Positions 17,039 through 25,047 are shown, counted from the first letter of the stretch. The stretch: 39,258 nt of DNA from Eubacteriaceae bacterium (GCA_017531485.1 JAFXKY010000005.1:1-39258), one strand, 5' to 3'. The notes: generated by a model from the letters alone, not told the origin. Made by a program: numbers and translations.

Positions 17039-17289
17039 AAAAAAATCCGCCTCATTATATCAATGAGACGGAATATACCGCGGTACCACTCAATTTGCAG
17101 ATCACTGCCACTTAGCCACATCCAACAATGTGCTCCCTTTTAACGGTGGGATACCGTTCCCTCTTACTTGATTCAGCGGACTGCTCAGGGGTGATATTCT
17201 CCGGAATTTTTCTTTGTGTCTTGCACCAACCGACACTTCTCTGTAAGGTCCATACCGGGCTTTTGCCCCCATCAATGCATTTGGTTAAT
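17039..17289 (-). promoter_or_regulatory. T-box riboswitch leader, predicted isoleucine specifier
   Basis: The minus strand carries the T-box core GAGTGGTACCGCGG (17078-17091), followed by a terminator stem (17062-17071 with 17047-17056) and a run of seven Ts. Upstream are a Stem III-like hairpin (AACGGT/ACCGTT at 17142-17158) and the distal Stem I with GTGTC/GACAC around GGTTGGTGCAA (17216-17236). The Stem I base is made of GGGG (17266-17270) and CCCC (17188-17191). Aligned on the known pattern of a codon, then A, then the closing helix, the specifier reads ATC (17193-17195), predicting tRNA-Ile. Uncharged tRNA should stabilise the antiterminator and switch on the three-gene operon. The T-box is clear; the specifier is read by eye. 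Confidence 0.93.
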
Positions 17290-17295
17290 AAGCGT

Positions 17296-17324
17296 ATTAT
17301 AAGCCCATGAGTAAACTTTGTCAA
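17296..17324 (-). promoter_or_regulatory. Perfect consensus promoter of the T-box operon
   Basis: On the minus strand TTGACA (17319-17324) and TATAAT (17296-17301) are separated by exactly 17 bases. Strong constitutive initiation is expected, with control left to the T-box leader that follows. Confidence 0.92.
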
Positions 17325-17350
17325 GCTTTTTTCTAAAAATTAAGAATTTT

Positions 17351-18679
17351 TCATTCTGTCCTGAATGTATTCTCTCCGACAGATACTTTCATCATTTCTC
17401 TTTGCTGACCCGTCAAGGCATCAATATACACAAGATATGTTCCTCCGTCGTTCTCGCACAAAAATTCATAACACAGATTCTCATTTCCGCCGTCCGTCGG
17501 AAGATAACAAAGGGACGTACCGGTTACATTCACATTTTCGTGAATATTCCTCCTCGCTTCTTCAACAGGAATTTTGGGTGATACCGATTTGCGGTCGTAA
17601 TAATTCTTATAATAACTGTCTGCCTCATAACCGAGGATCTTGCCGTCTTTCATGGACACCTGTACTGTAAGAGTATCACTCAGACACTTTACCCCTTCAT
17701 GAGAATACGCATACGTCACGGAAAGGATGTTGTTATATACTTCATAATATTCTTCATCCATTCCTTCATGTCCCAGATCCGAAATAAATGCGTCAGCTTT
17801 TGACAGAGCTTCTTTGAATGATATCTTCGACTGATCGGGGTAATTATAAGAAGATGCGGAAATAAGGTTGCCACCTGTCTTTGAATACATTACGTGCATG
17901 GTATTATTTCCATCTGTGGCAGTAAAATAATAGGACGGGAGATTTCCGTTACCTTCCCCTGAATATTCCACCTTCCAGCCATCACCGATATTCTCACTCA
18001 GTCTTTTCATTATCTCATCTTGTCCAACCTCTTCACCGCTGATGGCTTTGTAATCCTTCGGATCGATATGCGAAGAATATTTCCCGTCATAATTCAATTC
18101 CGGAAAATCCTCCGTGCCTTCTCCCATATCTTTCAGGGCAGTGGAGAATGTGTCTTCCGCCTCGGAGAAGTAATGATCTGCATTCATCTTTATCCATTCG
18201 TAATCTTCATGATCCATTTTGTCATAAAACCCGTCAAGGGATTCAAGAAACGTCTGCGATGCAGAAGAAATTATTCTTATGGTGTTTCTCTCATTTTCCG
18301 TAAATACACCTTCCGAAATAAAACTACCGAGGGCGGCTTTTGCGGACTGTTCTCCCTTTGAAAGGATACTCTGAACTTTCCCTGCATATATCTGACTCAC
18401 AGGAAGATGCGAGAGGATCTCCTTTGCGGATGAGGCGTGTTTTATTGCATCGGAAAGCCTCCCTGCGATATACTTATCGTCTTTTGACAGACTGCATTTT
18501 TCAAGGCTGTCACTCATAAGTGCCATATCTTCATAGAACTCCTCGAAATCCGATCTGTATTCCCGCTGAAGGCTGTCGTAAAGCGCTGTCTTTTCAATGT
18601 TGACATTTACAGCCCAGGCAGATGTAATGACGAGAGCGCACAAAAGAAATATAATTATAAGATAGCTTTTCTTGTTCAT
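17351..18679 (-). CDS. ypeB: Germination protein YpeB
   Basis: YpeB is a spore membrane protein needed for stable incorporation and control of the cortex-lytic enzyme SleB. This 442-residue protein has an N-terminal membrane anchor (about residues 4-24), a helical region to about 190 and a C-terminal half with PepSY-type repeats (for example ISFKEALSKADAFISDLG and IPVEEARRNI). Length and order fit the family. It starts 6 bases after the sleB stop, with a GAGGA site, so the two form one operon. Downstream is only an AT-rich stem without a good terminator before the next promoter at 17324. Confidence 0.9.
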   Translation of the reverse strand: MNKKSYLIIIFLLCALVITSAWAVNVNIEKTALYDSLQREYRSDFEEFYEDMALMSDSLEKCSLSKDDKYIAGRLSDAIKHASSAKEILSHLPVSQIYAGKVQSILSKGEQSAKAALGSFISEGVFTENERNTIRIISSASQTFLESLDGFYDKMDHEDYEWIKMNADHYFSEAEDTFSTALKDMGEGTEDFPELNYDGKYSSHIDPKDYKAISGEEVGQDEIMKRLSENIGDGWKVEYSGEGNGNLPSYYFTATDGNNTMHVMYSKTGGNLISASSYNYPDQSKISFKEALSKADAFISDLGHEGMDEEYYEVYNNILSVTYAYSHEGVKCLSDTLTVQVSMKDGKILGYEADSYYKNYYDRKSVSPKIPVEEARRNIHENVNVTGTSLCYLPTDGGNENLCYEFLCENDGGTYLVYIDALTGQQREMMKVSVGENTFRTE

Positions 18680-18685
18680 AATTCC

Positions 18686-19384
18686 TCACTCACAGAAGAC
18701 ATGGCGTCCGATGGTAGTAATTATCGGACGGGTGCGGATCCATTTGTTCGTGGCCGTTACGGGGTTATAGTAATAGATCGCTCCACCCGTCGGGTCCCAT
18801 CCGTTAAGGGCATCTTTCGCCGCCCTTATGCATGATTCATTCGGCGTGAGGTTTATCTGCCCGTCCATCACAGCATCAAACGCTCCCGACTGATATATCA
18901 CTCCCGAAACCGTATCGGGGAATTCTTCGTGATCCACCCTGTTCAGGATCACAGCCGCAACTGCCACCTGCCCTGCATAAGGCTCACCCCTCGCCTCTCC
19001 GTTTATACACCTCGCAAGAAGCATAACCTCCTTACTCTCCGAAGCTGACGTGCTGCCGGAAGATGCTCCCGAAGATGATGAGGACGAACTCCCCGAAGAC
19101 ATTCCGAGCGCCGCATAAGTCTGGTTTCCGACTTTGCCGTCAACTTTAAGTCCGTTTTTTTCCTGAAACTTCTTTACGGCGGTTTCCGTCTTATATCCAA
19201 AGACGCCGTCGACCTCCCCGTCGTAATATCCCCAGTTTTTCAGTTTTGTCTGGATCTGTTTTATGGTCTTTGTATCACTGCTTCCGTAATATATTGTTTC
19301 TCGGGCTGAAATGACAGTGGGAAACACTAAAAACATCACAACTGCAATACACCAAGCGATCATTATTCTTTTACTAAGGTTCAT
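18686..19384 (-). CDS. sleB: Spore cortex-lytic enzyme SleB
   Basis: SleB is a lytic transglycosylase that degrades cortex peptidoglycan during germination. The 232-residue protein has a signal peptide (about residues 1-27) and a peptidoglycan-binding domain (about 38-95, TIKQIQTKLKNWGYYDG). A serine-rich linker (about 97-118) leads to the catalytic Hydrolase_2 domain (about 120-232, LLARCINGEARGEPYAGQVA). The presumed catalytic Glu lies in NGEARGEP. A GGAGGAG site precedes the ATG. A forespore sigma-G promoter is expected, but I could not find a convincing one upstream. Together with ypeB it marks the organism as spore-forming. Confidence 0.95.
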   Translation of the reverse strand: MNLSKRIMIAWCIAVVMFLVFPTVISARETIYYGSSDTKTIKQIQTKLKNWGYYDGEVDGVFGYKTETAVKKFQEKNGLKVDGKVGNQTYAALGMSSGSSSSSSSGASSGSTSASESKEVMLLARCINGEARGEPYAGQVAVAAVILNRVDHEEFPDTVSGVIYQSGAFDAVMDGQINLTPNESCIRAAKDALNGWDPTGGAIYYYNPVTATNKWIRTRPIITTIGRHVFCE

Positions 19385-19480
19385 AATCTCCTCCTTTTTT
19401 CATATCATTTACCGTTTCGGAAAAAATAACCGCTTTTTTTTACAAAATATAAAAATGATCAAATATTTAACGACATAAAC

Positions 19481-19509
19481 TTGACAATCATTAGACGACT
19501 AAGCATAAT
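19481..19509 (+). promoter_or_regulatory. Strong plus-strand promoter with no protein gene downstream
   Basis: TTGACA (19481-19486), a 17-base spacer and CATAAT (19504-19509) match the sigma-A consensus at 11 of 12 positions. All flanking protein genes are on the minus strand, so this promoter should make either a noncoding RNA or an antisense transcript. Confidence 0.7.
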
Positions 19510-19515
19510 AGTGAT

Positions 19516-19785
19516 TATCAATTACGAATACATCCCTTGCATATGCCATTCAAAGCATATATTGTTCGAAATATTGTCATTCGATTTAGAAATCACATCC
19601 TGTCTACGGTAAATATCATTACACGATTAATTAAATATATCTGCACAAAAAAAGCCCCGTCAAAAACGGAGCAGTTTATAACCTGTTTTCCCACCACCTT
19701 ATATGAAGATAATAAGTATTTGCATTTATCGGTTTGCCACTTCATATTCTTCTTGCCGCAACACGGCAAGGGTGGGTCTTTTTTT
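19516..19785 (+). ncRNA. Candidate structured noncoding RNA (family not assigned)
   Basis: A plus-strand promoter lies upstream and a T run (19779-19785) ends the interval. The 3' part folds as a three-way junction. A closing stem CCCACC/GGTGGG pairs 19690-19695 with 19771-19776; an 8-bp arm ATATGAAG/CTTCATAT pairs 19701-19708 with 19740-19747. A 7-bp arm CTTGCCG/CGGCAAG pairs 19752-19758 with 19764-19770. The closing stem followed by T7 also reads as an intrinsic terminator. Because the stems are symmetric, a minus-strand RNA in the 3' region of the dipeptidase transcript is equally possible. I considered 6S RNA but cannot confirm it. The 5' half (19516-19640) shows nothing I recognise. Confidence 0.45.
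19647..19672 (-). terminator. Minus-strand terminator of the dipeptidase transcript
   Basis: A 7-bp stem (19654-19660 with 19666-19672, one G-U pair) is followed on the minus strand by seven Ts (19653-19647). It lies about 110 bases beyond the dipeptidase stop, so the folded region at 19690-19776 would be part of that mRNA's 3' end. Confidence 0.8.
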
Positions 19786-21244
19786 ATTTAAGTTTTTCTC
19801 TCCACGCGATCTTGTTTTCGCGGTCTTTTTTGTCAACGATCTTCAGGGTCGTCTGACGGGCAATATTCCACGAGCGTGCAGCCTGTGAGTGAACGAAATC
19901 CGTAAGGAACACTTTCGCAGCTTCCGGATCAACGCTCTTTATCTTCTTATACGTTTCCCTTACTTCCGGAACGATGACATTCCACTGAGCTTCCTGCTTT
20001 TCGATCTCGTTTTTCACGATCTCATAACCGAAGCTGAAATTCATCTCCATAGTCATATTGAGCATATGATAAGCCCAGTAAGCCCTGTCGTTGTGGCAGA
20101 CAAATTCATTTTCATCCGGATCGAAGTGCGTTCTCTGTGCGGCGGAAACGCTCTGCCATGAATACCCTTCCGGAATTTCCGTAATTCCTGCGAACCATGG
20201 CTGATAAGGGCTTACGCACGGACGGAGAACCGTTCTCCAGATCGTCGTAAGGTCCGGATCATCCTGAAATTCAATGATCATGCTTTCAACTGTCGTATCA
20301 CGACATACTCCATAAAACATATGCGGTGTTGCCGCAGGATCTTCTTTGAGAAGTTCGGGATATTCTATACAGTGTGCGCGAAGGATCGGTTTAATGTCCT
20401 CGACGCCGTATTTTCTCGGGGCTTTGATAAGCGTAGTGCGGTAAGGAAGCTTTTCGCCTGCAATCATTGACCATGCAATGTCTGAACGGTCATGGTTTGA
20501 TTTCACATCACTTCCTTCACCCTGATATGCCTCAGCGTAGTCAAAGTCTGAATAATCGCCTTCATTTTCCGGAGTGTACCATCCGTTTCTGACAGCATAA
20601 CCTACGAGGTCTTCGGACCAGTAAAACTTATTATGTTCCGTATCTGAGAAATCCACTTCGTGAAGAGTGAGCCAGTTGGGAATATAATATATCTCGTCAT
20701 CTTCCACCCTTCTTGCGACGTACTGATTGCCCACAGTAAGCTGCAATACCCAGCCTTCATCCTTGTCCGCGATGTGGTATGATCTTGTGGAACGGTAGCC
20801 GTACTGTTTAATAAGACCTATCGCGACTTCAACGCCTTCCCTTGCGCTTTTCGCTCTTTCGGCGATAAGTCTTCTGAGGCCGTAACCGATGCCTTCTGTG
20901 TGCGGCTCGGAAGATTCTTTTGTTGAAACGCAACTGTCGGAAACCACCGCGACACCCCATTCATTCACAAATCCGTCTGCAAACGCTTCACCGCCCGGGC
21001 AGCGCATCTCGCTCCATAAATATCCCCATGTTTCGGGAACCTGCGGGATCACGGCTGTTCCGTCGTCAAAAGTAAGGACTTCGCCTTCTTTATGGCTCAT
21101 TCTCGGGACTTTATGAATCTGAACGATGCAGTTGATATCATCTTCGCCATGGGCAAGGATGACCCTTCCTGTCTTTGAGGCGTTTTTGCCGACAATGATC
21201 GTGCTGCAGTTATCGGTATTTTCGTTTTTATAGTTTTTATACAT
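19784..21244 (-). CDS. C69-family dipeptidase (PepD-like)
   Basis: This 486-residue enzyme belongs to the N-terminal-nucleophile C69 (U34) peptidases that cut dipeptides. The likely nucleophile is Cys13 in TDNCSTIIVGK, exposed after removal of a 12-residue propeptide. Other family stretches are RVILAHGEDD, NEWGVAVVSDSC, RSYHIADKDEGWVLQ and PYQPWFAGI. There is no signal peptide, so it should act in the cytoplasm. AAAGGAG lies a few bases before the ATG. It appears to be a single-gene unit, with its terminator at 19647-19672. No partner in the neighbourhood points to a specific dipeptide. Confidence 0.9.
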   Translation of the reverse strand: MYKNYKNENTDNCSTIIVGKNASKTGRVILAHGEDDINCIVQIHKVPRMSHKEGEVLTFDDGTAVIPQVPETWGYLWSEMRCPGGEAFADGFVNEWGVAVVSDSCVSTKESSEPHTEGIGYGLRRLIAERAKSAREGVEVAIGLIKQYGYRSTRSYHIADKDEGWVLQLTVGNQYVARRVEDDEIYYIPNWLTLHEVDFSDTEHNKFYWSEDLVGYAVRNGWYTPENEGDYSDFDYAEAYQGEGSDVKSNHDRSDIAWSMIAGEKLPYRTTLIKAPRKYGVEDIKPILRAHCIEYPELLKEDPAATPHMFYGVCRDTTVESMIIEFQDDPDLTTIWRTVLRPCVSPYQPWFAGITEIPEGYSWQSVSAAQRTHFDPDENEFVCHNDRAYWAYHMLNMTMEMNFSFGYEIVKNEIEKQEAQWNVIVPEVRETYKKIKSVDPEAAKVFLTDFVHSQAARSWNIARQTTLKIVDKKDRENKIAWREKLK

Positions 21245-21304
21245 ACCATTCTCCTTTAACGCTCTTTTTAATTACTTTATCATTTAATTCCTGAAAAAGC
21301 AACT

Positions 21305-22537
21305 TTATATTTCAAGAGATATGGAAAGGGCTCTGAGATTTTCCGTAATGTCGAATCGCTCCTTGCTTCCCGGTATGTCCACGCGGAATTTAATCGCAAT
21401 GACCCGTTTGTCTTTCGCGGCAACGAGAAGCTGACTTTCAGCATAATACCCTACATACAGATGATCAAATCTGTCATCGGCGATCTCCCTGAATTCAAAT
21501 ACGGAATTTTCGGTCATGATGTCCTCAACAAGCGGATACGCAAGGGCTCTGAGGCGGAGGATATAAACGTCCGTATCTGACGTCACAAAAAAGTCCGTGG
21601 AATATCCTTCAGTGTTTTCTTTTCCTTCGTAAAAATCCTCATCTTTTAAATACCCGCTTTCCCATATCCTGTAAATATCTTTCGCAAGGGCGGAATTGTC
21701 CCTCCTAACGTGGGAATAGGCATCCACACCATTTATCGCAAACGGTTTTTCAGGCACATAAAACCCGTCGTCTTTACAAAGGATCTCTATGGGAATATAC
21801 GGAAGATCATACCCGATTTCATCAATAGACCTGTGCCATGAACCGGTAAAATTTGAGATAAGGAGCATTATCAAAACTCCGCAGAAGGCAAGGTTTCCCC
21901 AGAAGTCGAAGTATGTCCGGAAACGGCTTTTGTAATTTATCTCGCCGACATTCCTTGCGTCCTGACCTTTCTGAAGGAGGTCTTTTATGTGCTTTATCTT
22001 TTTGTATTTATTTGCGCTTCCGAAAGCGGAAAATATGAGGGATATCACCGCAAGAGGAAGAATGAATGATGCACTTTCCACTAAAAGCAGGGCAGGTGTC
22101 GGGGTAAGGAAATATATTCCGAAAATGCTTCCGAGAAGTAAGACATTATATATCCCCATCCCGACCATATCATTCTTCATGCGCTTTACGATATTTTCAT
22201 ATCCGTAACTTTCGGCGACAGGATCCGTATGCAGTTCAGTATCGTTTTCGCTGTCCGTGCGGTATACTTCATACATATTCCCGAACTTATTGACAAACTC
22301 CCATCCGCATTCTTCGTAATAACACATCTTCTCATGGTCGGGCCATGCGCGGGAAGTGTCGATAGGTTCGATGCGGTAACGGTAAGATATATTGTCCCCT
22401 TTTATGAACACTCCGTATCCAAAGAACTTTTCGAAATGAAGTCCCATAAGGCTCATCTGCCTGAAATACTCTTCAAGAGAGAATATATCCTCATGCTCAA
22501 CGGGAATAAGCTTTCTGACTTTCTTTTGTTTTTCCAT
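21305..22537 (-). CDS. DUF2812-type membrane protein (second copy)
   Basis: This 410-residue protein has a soluble N-terminal domain of the DUF2812 type (about residues 8-100, SLEEYFRQMSLMGLHFEK and YRYRIEPID). Membrane helices follow around 125-175 and again near 215-235, then an extracytoplasmic or soluble C-terminal domain. The start MEKQKKVRKL at 22537 is supported by GAAAGGA upstream; it lies one base from the stop of the preceding gene. The same layout occurs in the neighbour at 22539-23753, with low but clear similarity, so these are an old duplication. Both are governed by the PadR regulator. The molecular role of DUF2812 proteins is not established to my knowledge. Confidence 0.82.
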   Translation of the reverse strand: MEKQKKVRKLIPVEHEDIFSLEEYFRQMSLMGLHFEKFFGYGVFIKGDNISYRYRIEPIDTSRAWPDHEKMCYYEECGWEFVNKFGNMYEVYRTDSENDTELHTDPVAESYGYENIVKRMKNDMVGMGIYNVLLLGSIFGIYFLTPTPALLLVESASFILPLAVISLIFSAFGSANKYKKIKHIKDLLQKGQDARNVGEINYKSRFRTYFDFWGNLAFCGVLIMLLISNFTGSWHRSIDEIGYDLPYIPIEILCKDDGFYVPEKPFAINGVDAYSHVRRDNSALAKDIYRIWESGYLKDEDFYEGKENTEGYSTDFFVTSDTDVYILRLRALAYPLVEDIMTENSVFEFREIADDRFDHLYVGYYAESQLLVAAKDKRVIAIKFRVDIPGSKERFDITENLRALSISLEI

Positions 22538-22538
22538 A

Positions 22539-23753
22539 TTATTTCCTTTCGTATGTAAGGGCATTGTGTATCAGATCAAGATATCCGGTAAGAGGATATT
22601 TCAGATATGAATCGCCGGACACCGTATTCACCCACAGCTTTCCGGACATGATGACATTTCCTTTTCCTGCAATAAAATACTGTTCATCTCCGTTCGCAAG
22701 ATAAAGAAACTTATCAAAGCGACCGTCGGATATTTCTTCGGTGATGTCAAGGGATCTTTCCCTGTATTCCTTCACCACATCGTCCCAAAGAGTGTCTGCA
22801 AGTTTTTCCGTTCTCATGTCATACACTTCATATACAAACTGCAGATCCCCGAATCTCCGTAGAGGATCCTTCTCCGTTTCCGACAATACGTACCCTCTTT
22901 GATAAAATTTGTACTCTTCTCCAAAGACTGACTTCTGAATCTGAACGGAGTAACTTCCGTTTCCCCATTTCTGTTCTTCATTATCTGCCACAAAATCGCC
23001 GTCGGGAATAATGTCATAAGCAGAAACAAGAGGAACAGGGTATGTTACGTTATCTATCTGGCGGTAGTATCCTTCTGCGGAGGGTGAATATATGAGAAGC
23101 CAGAAGAAAACAGCCGTGACAAAACTCATGAATTTCTTTAAATAAATCTTCCACAAAGGCACATAACGTATTTCCCGGGAAATGTCTTCACTTGCCCATA
23201 AACGGACTTTACCGATCCTGACTGATGTCTTTATGATCGCTCCGGCCATCGTCGCAGGGCACAAAAGTAAAAAATACAGAATCAGATTGCCCTTTTTCAC
23301 GATCTGAATGACGGACATTGGTTTTATATATGTGATAAAGGCACATACGGCAAGGATCAATGCAGGCACAGCGATGTCAAAAACTGCATTTTTCTTTATC
23401 CTTCTCACGATGTCTTCCGTTGCGATCTCCACGGAAACCTCATCCGTATAAGGTTTTACGGCATCGGGCTTTTCCGTACGGAGGACAGCATATTTTCCGT
23501 AAAGCTTATCAATGATATCCCACCCGCAGGAAGTGAAATACGCAGTCATTTCTGCATCCGGCCACAGTTTTTTTGTATCAATGGGAATGATTTCATATCG
23601 GAAATTTATTTCCTGAGCTTTGTCAAAGTAAACATATCCGCCTTTTATTTCACTGAAATGAAGCCCTTTACTGCTCATCTCCGAAAAATACATCTCCATG
23701 GAGTGAAAATCATATGTTCCTACCGGTAACAGCTTTTTAATTCTCCTTGCCAT
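22539..23753 (-). CDS. DUF2812-type membrane protein (first copy)
   Basis: This 404-residue paralogue of the next gene has the N-terminal DUF2812-like domain (about residues 8-95, HSMEMYFSEMSSKGLHFSE and FRYEIIPIDTKKLWPD). Membrane segments lie near 125-145, 150-170 and 205-225, ahead of a C-terminal soluble domain. The start MARRIKKLL at 23753 is used because AAGGGG lies just upstream and the ATG sits one base after the PadR stop; an ATG at 23771 would overlap padR. Gene pairs of PadR with DUF2812 recur in Bacillota. The protein probably works at the membrane as part of a PadR-controlled stress or envelope response, which is inference. Confidence 0.82.
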   Translation of the reverse strand: MARRIKKLLPVGTYDFHSMEMYFSEMSSKGLHFSEIKGGYVYFDKAQEINFRYEIIPIDTKKLWPDAEMTAYFTSCGWDIIDKLYGKYAVLRTEKPDAVKPYTDEVSVEIATEDIVRRIKKNAVFDIAVPALILAVCAFITYIKPMSVIQIVKKGNLILYFLLLCPATMAGAIIKTSVRIGKVRLWASEDISREIRYVPLWKIYLKKFMSFVTAVFFWLLIYSPSAEGYYRQIDNVTYPVPLVSAYDIIPDGDFVADNEEQKWGNGSYSVQIQKSVFGEEYKFYQRGYVLSETEKDPLRRFGDLQFVYEVYDMRTEKLADTLWDDVVKEYRERSLDITEEISDGRFDKFLYLANGDEQYFIAGKGNVIMSGKLWVNTVSGDSYLKYPLTGYLDLIHNALTYERK

Positions 23754-23754
23754 A

Positions 23755-24060
23755 TCATTCCCCTTTCGCATCTTCCACGCATTGAATCAGTCTTTGAAGT
23801 TCTCTCTCGTATGCTTCTCTGCCTTTGGGAGTGAGTTCGTAAGTTCTCTTTCTTCCGACGACGCTTATTTCCTTTACATATTTTTCCTGCTCGAATTTTC
23901 CCAGGATAGTGTAAAGCGTCGCAGGACCGATTATCAGGCGTGAGTTTGTCTTTTTTGAAATATATGCGGCTATATCCGTTCCGCACTTAGGCTCATTTTT
24001 CAGTGCCATAAGTATATAAAACATACTTTCCGTAAGGACATCAAGTGTCTTCTTTGCCAT
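23755..24060 (-). CDS. PadR-family transcriptional regulator
   Basis: This 101-residue winged-helix repressor shows the PadR pattern. It has LTESMFYILMALKNEPKCGT at the start, the wing region LIIGPATLYTILGKFEQEKY, and VVGRKRTYELTPKGREAY. The start MAKKTLDVL at 24060 follows a GGAGGG site; an ATG 30 bases upstream lies within the operator region and lacks one. It is the first gene of a three-gene operon with both DUF2812 genes, separated by a single base from the next. Its promoter is covered by repeated TATTGATAT half-sites, which strongly suggests autorepression. Confidence 0.93.
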   Translation of the reverse strand: MAKKTLDVLTESMFYILMALKNEPKCGTDIAAYISKKTNSRLIIGPATLYTILGKFEQEKYVKEISVVGRKRTYELTPKGREAYERELQRLIQCVEDAKGE

Positions 24061-24070
24061 AATCCCTCCA

Positions 24071-24130
24071 ATATCAATAGTTGATATCATCTATTGATAT
24101 TATAATATCATGTATTGATATTGTCAATAG
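24071..24130 (-). promoter_or_regulatory. Consensus promoter overlapped by PadR operator repeats
   Basis: On the minus strand TTGACA (24122-24127), a 17-base spacer and TATAAT (24099-24104) form a perfect promoter. A 10-bp inverted repeat ATATCAATAG/CTATTGATAT lies at 24071-24080 and 24091-24100, and another TATTGATAT copy at 24113-24121, about 21 bases on. The repeats cover the -10, spacer and start site, as expected for a repressor. Confidence 0.85.
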
Positions 24131-24162
24131 GGATATAAAAAATGAAAACAAATGAAAAAACG

Positions 24163-24251
24163 CAAAAATGAAAAATACAATGTATTAAGTTTGCATTTTT
24201 GTGTTTAAAAATACACAAAAATGTTGACAAATGAGTAATTTACTTTATAAT
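24163..24251 (+). promoter_or_regulatory. Promoter with upstream inverted repeat for the C26 hydrolase
   Basis: TTGACA (24224-24229) and TATAAT (24246-24251) are separated by 16 bases. Directly before the -35 lies a perfect 11-bp inverted repeat, CATTTTTGTGT at 24194-24204 and ACACAAAAATG at 24213-24223. A further CAAAAATG copy occurs at 24163-24170. The element is a likely operator; whether activator or repressor is unknown. Confidence 0.75.
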
Positions 24252-24291
24252 TAGTTTATTATGATGTACATACATTCAAGGAGAGAATATT

Positions 24292-25047
24292 ATGCATAAA
24301 CCGCTTATCGGCCTTGCGCCTCTTATTTATGACGACAAGACAAAAATAAATATGATGATGTATCCGCGTTACACTACGGCAGTAGAATTCGCAGGCGGTA
24401 TCCCCATCATCCTTCCGCTTACTGACAAATATGAAGACATCAAAGAACTCGTTACTGTTCTTGACGGCATCATTCTCACAGGCGGAGAAGACGTAAACCC
24501 GAGTTATTACGGAGAAGAAAAAGAGTCTTTCTGCGGAAAGATCGTTCCGGAACTTGACGCGATGGAAGACGTGCTGTTTAAAGAATCACTCAAGCAGAAC
24601 AAGCCGGTATTCGGCATCTGCCGCGGATGTCAGTTCATCAACGCATCCCTCGGCGGAACACTCTATCAGGACCTTCCCACCCAGCGTCCGTCAGACCTCA
24701 CGCATCAGCTTCCGAGCTCTGACATCCGTTTTTCTCACAAGATCACGGCTGAAGAAGGCTCTCTCCTTCACAGCATCCTCGGAACAACATCATTCGACGT
24801 AAACAGTTTCCATCATCAGGGAATCAAAGATCTCGCACCGGGGCTTGTTCCCATCGGATATGCTGATGACGGACTTATCGAAGCTGTTTATATGCCGTCA
24901 AAGAATTTCGTTTTCGGCGTTCAGTGGCATCCCGAATTCCACTTTGATCATGATCCGATCTCTCAGCAGCTCTTCAAAGGCTTCCTTGATGCTTGCAGAG
25001 AAACGAAGTCTTATGTAAATACGGAAGAATTTATTGAAAATAACTGA
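24292..25047 (+). CDS. Gamma-glutamyl-gamma-aminobutyrate hydrolase-like (peptidase C26)
   Basis: This 251-residue class I glutamine amidotransferase-like hydrolase has the family catalytic triad: nucleophile Cys110 in GICRGCQ, then His213 and Glu215 in QWHPEF. GILTGGEDVNP-like spacing appears as LTGGEDVNPSYYGE. PuuD and related enzymes cleave gamma-glutamyl bonds of putrescine-derived or other gamma-glutamyl compounds in the cytoplasm. No puuABC genes are nearby, so the exact substrate is open. The ATG follows an AAGGAG site. The gene is a single unit between its own regulated promoter and a terminator at 25052, and it is divergent from the padR operon. Confidence 0.88.
   Translation: MHKPLIGLAPLIYDDKTKINMMMYPRYTTAVEFAGGIPIILPLTDKYEDIKELVTVLDGIILTGGEDVNPSYYGEEKESFCGKIVPELDAMEDVLFKESLKQNKPVFGICRGCQFINASLGGTLYQDLPTQRPSDLTHQLPSSDIRFSHKITAEEGSLLHSILGTTSFDVNSFHHQGIKDLAPGLVPIGYADDGLIEAVYMPSKNFVFGVQWHPEFHFDHDPISQQLFKGFLDACRETKSYVNTEEFIENN

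Noticed and set aside
17112-17324. 70-residue minus-strand frame and overlapping plus-strand frame
   Set aside because: Both fall inside the T-box leader, which explains the sequence conservation-like structure.
19385-19480. Sigma-G promoter upstream of sleB
   Set aside because: Expected from family biology, but no pair of elements with acceptable sequence and spacing was found by eye.
19690-19776. c-di-GMP-I riboswitch (a GGCAAACC stretch on the minus strand)
   Set aside because: Only the first conserved block resembles the motif; the GGACGCAAAGCC-type block and the required helices are missing.
19537-19791. 84-residue plus-strand frame downstream of a strong promoter
   Set aside because: It lacks a ribosome binding site, its composition is typical of noncoding AT-rich DNA, and it runs through the stem arms and terminator of the candidate RNA.
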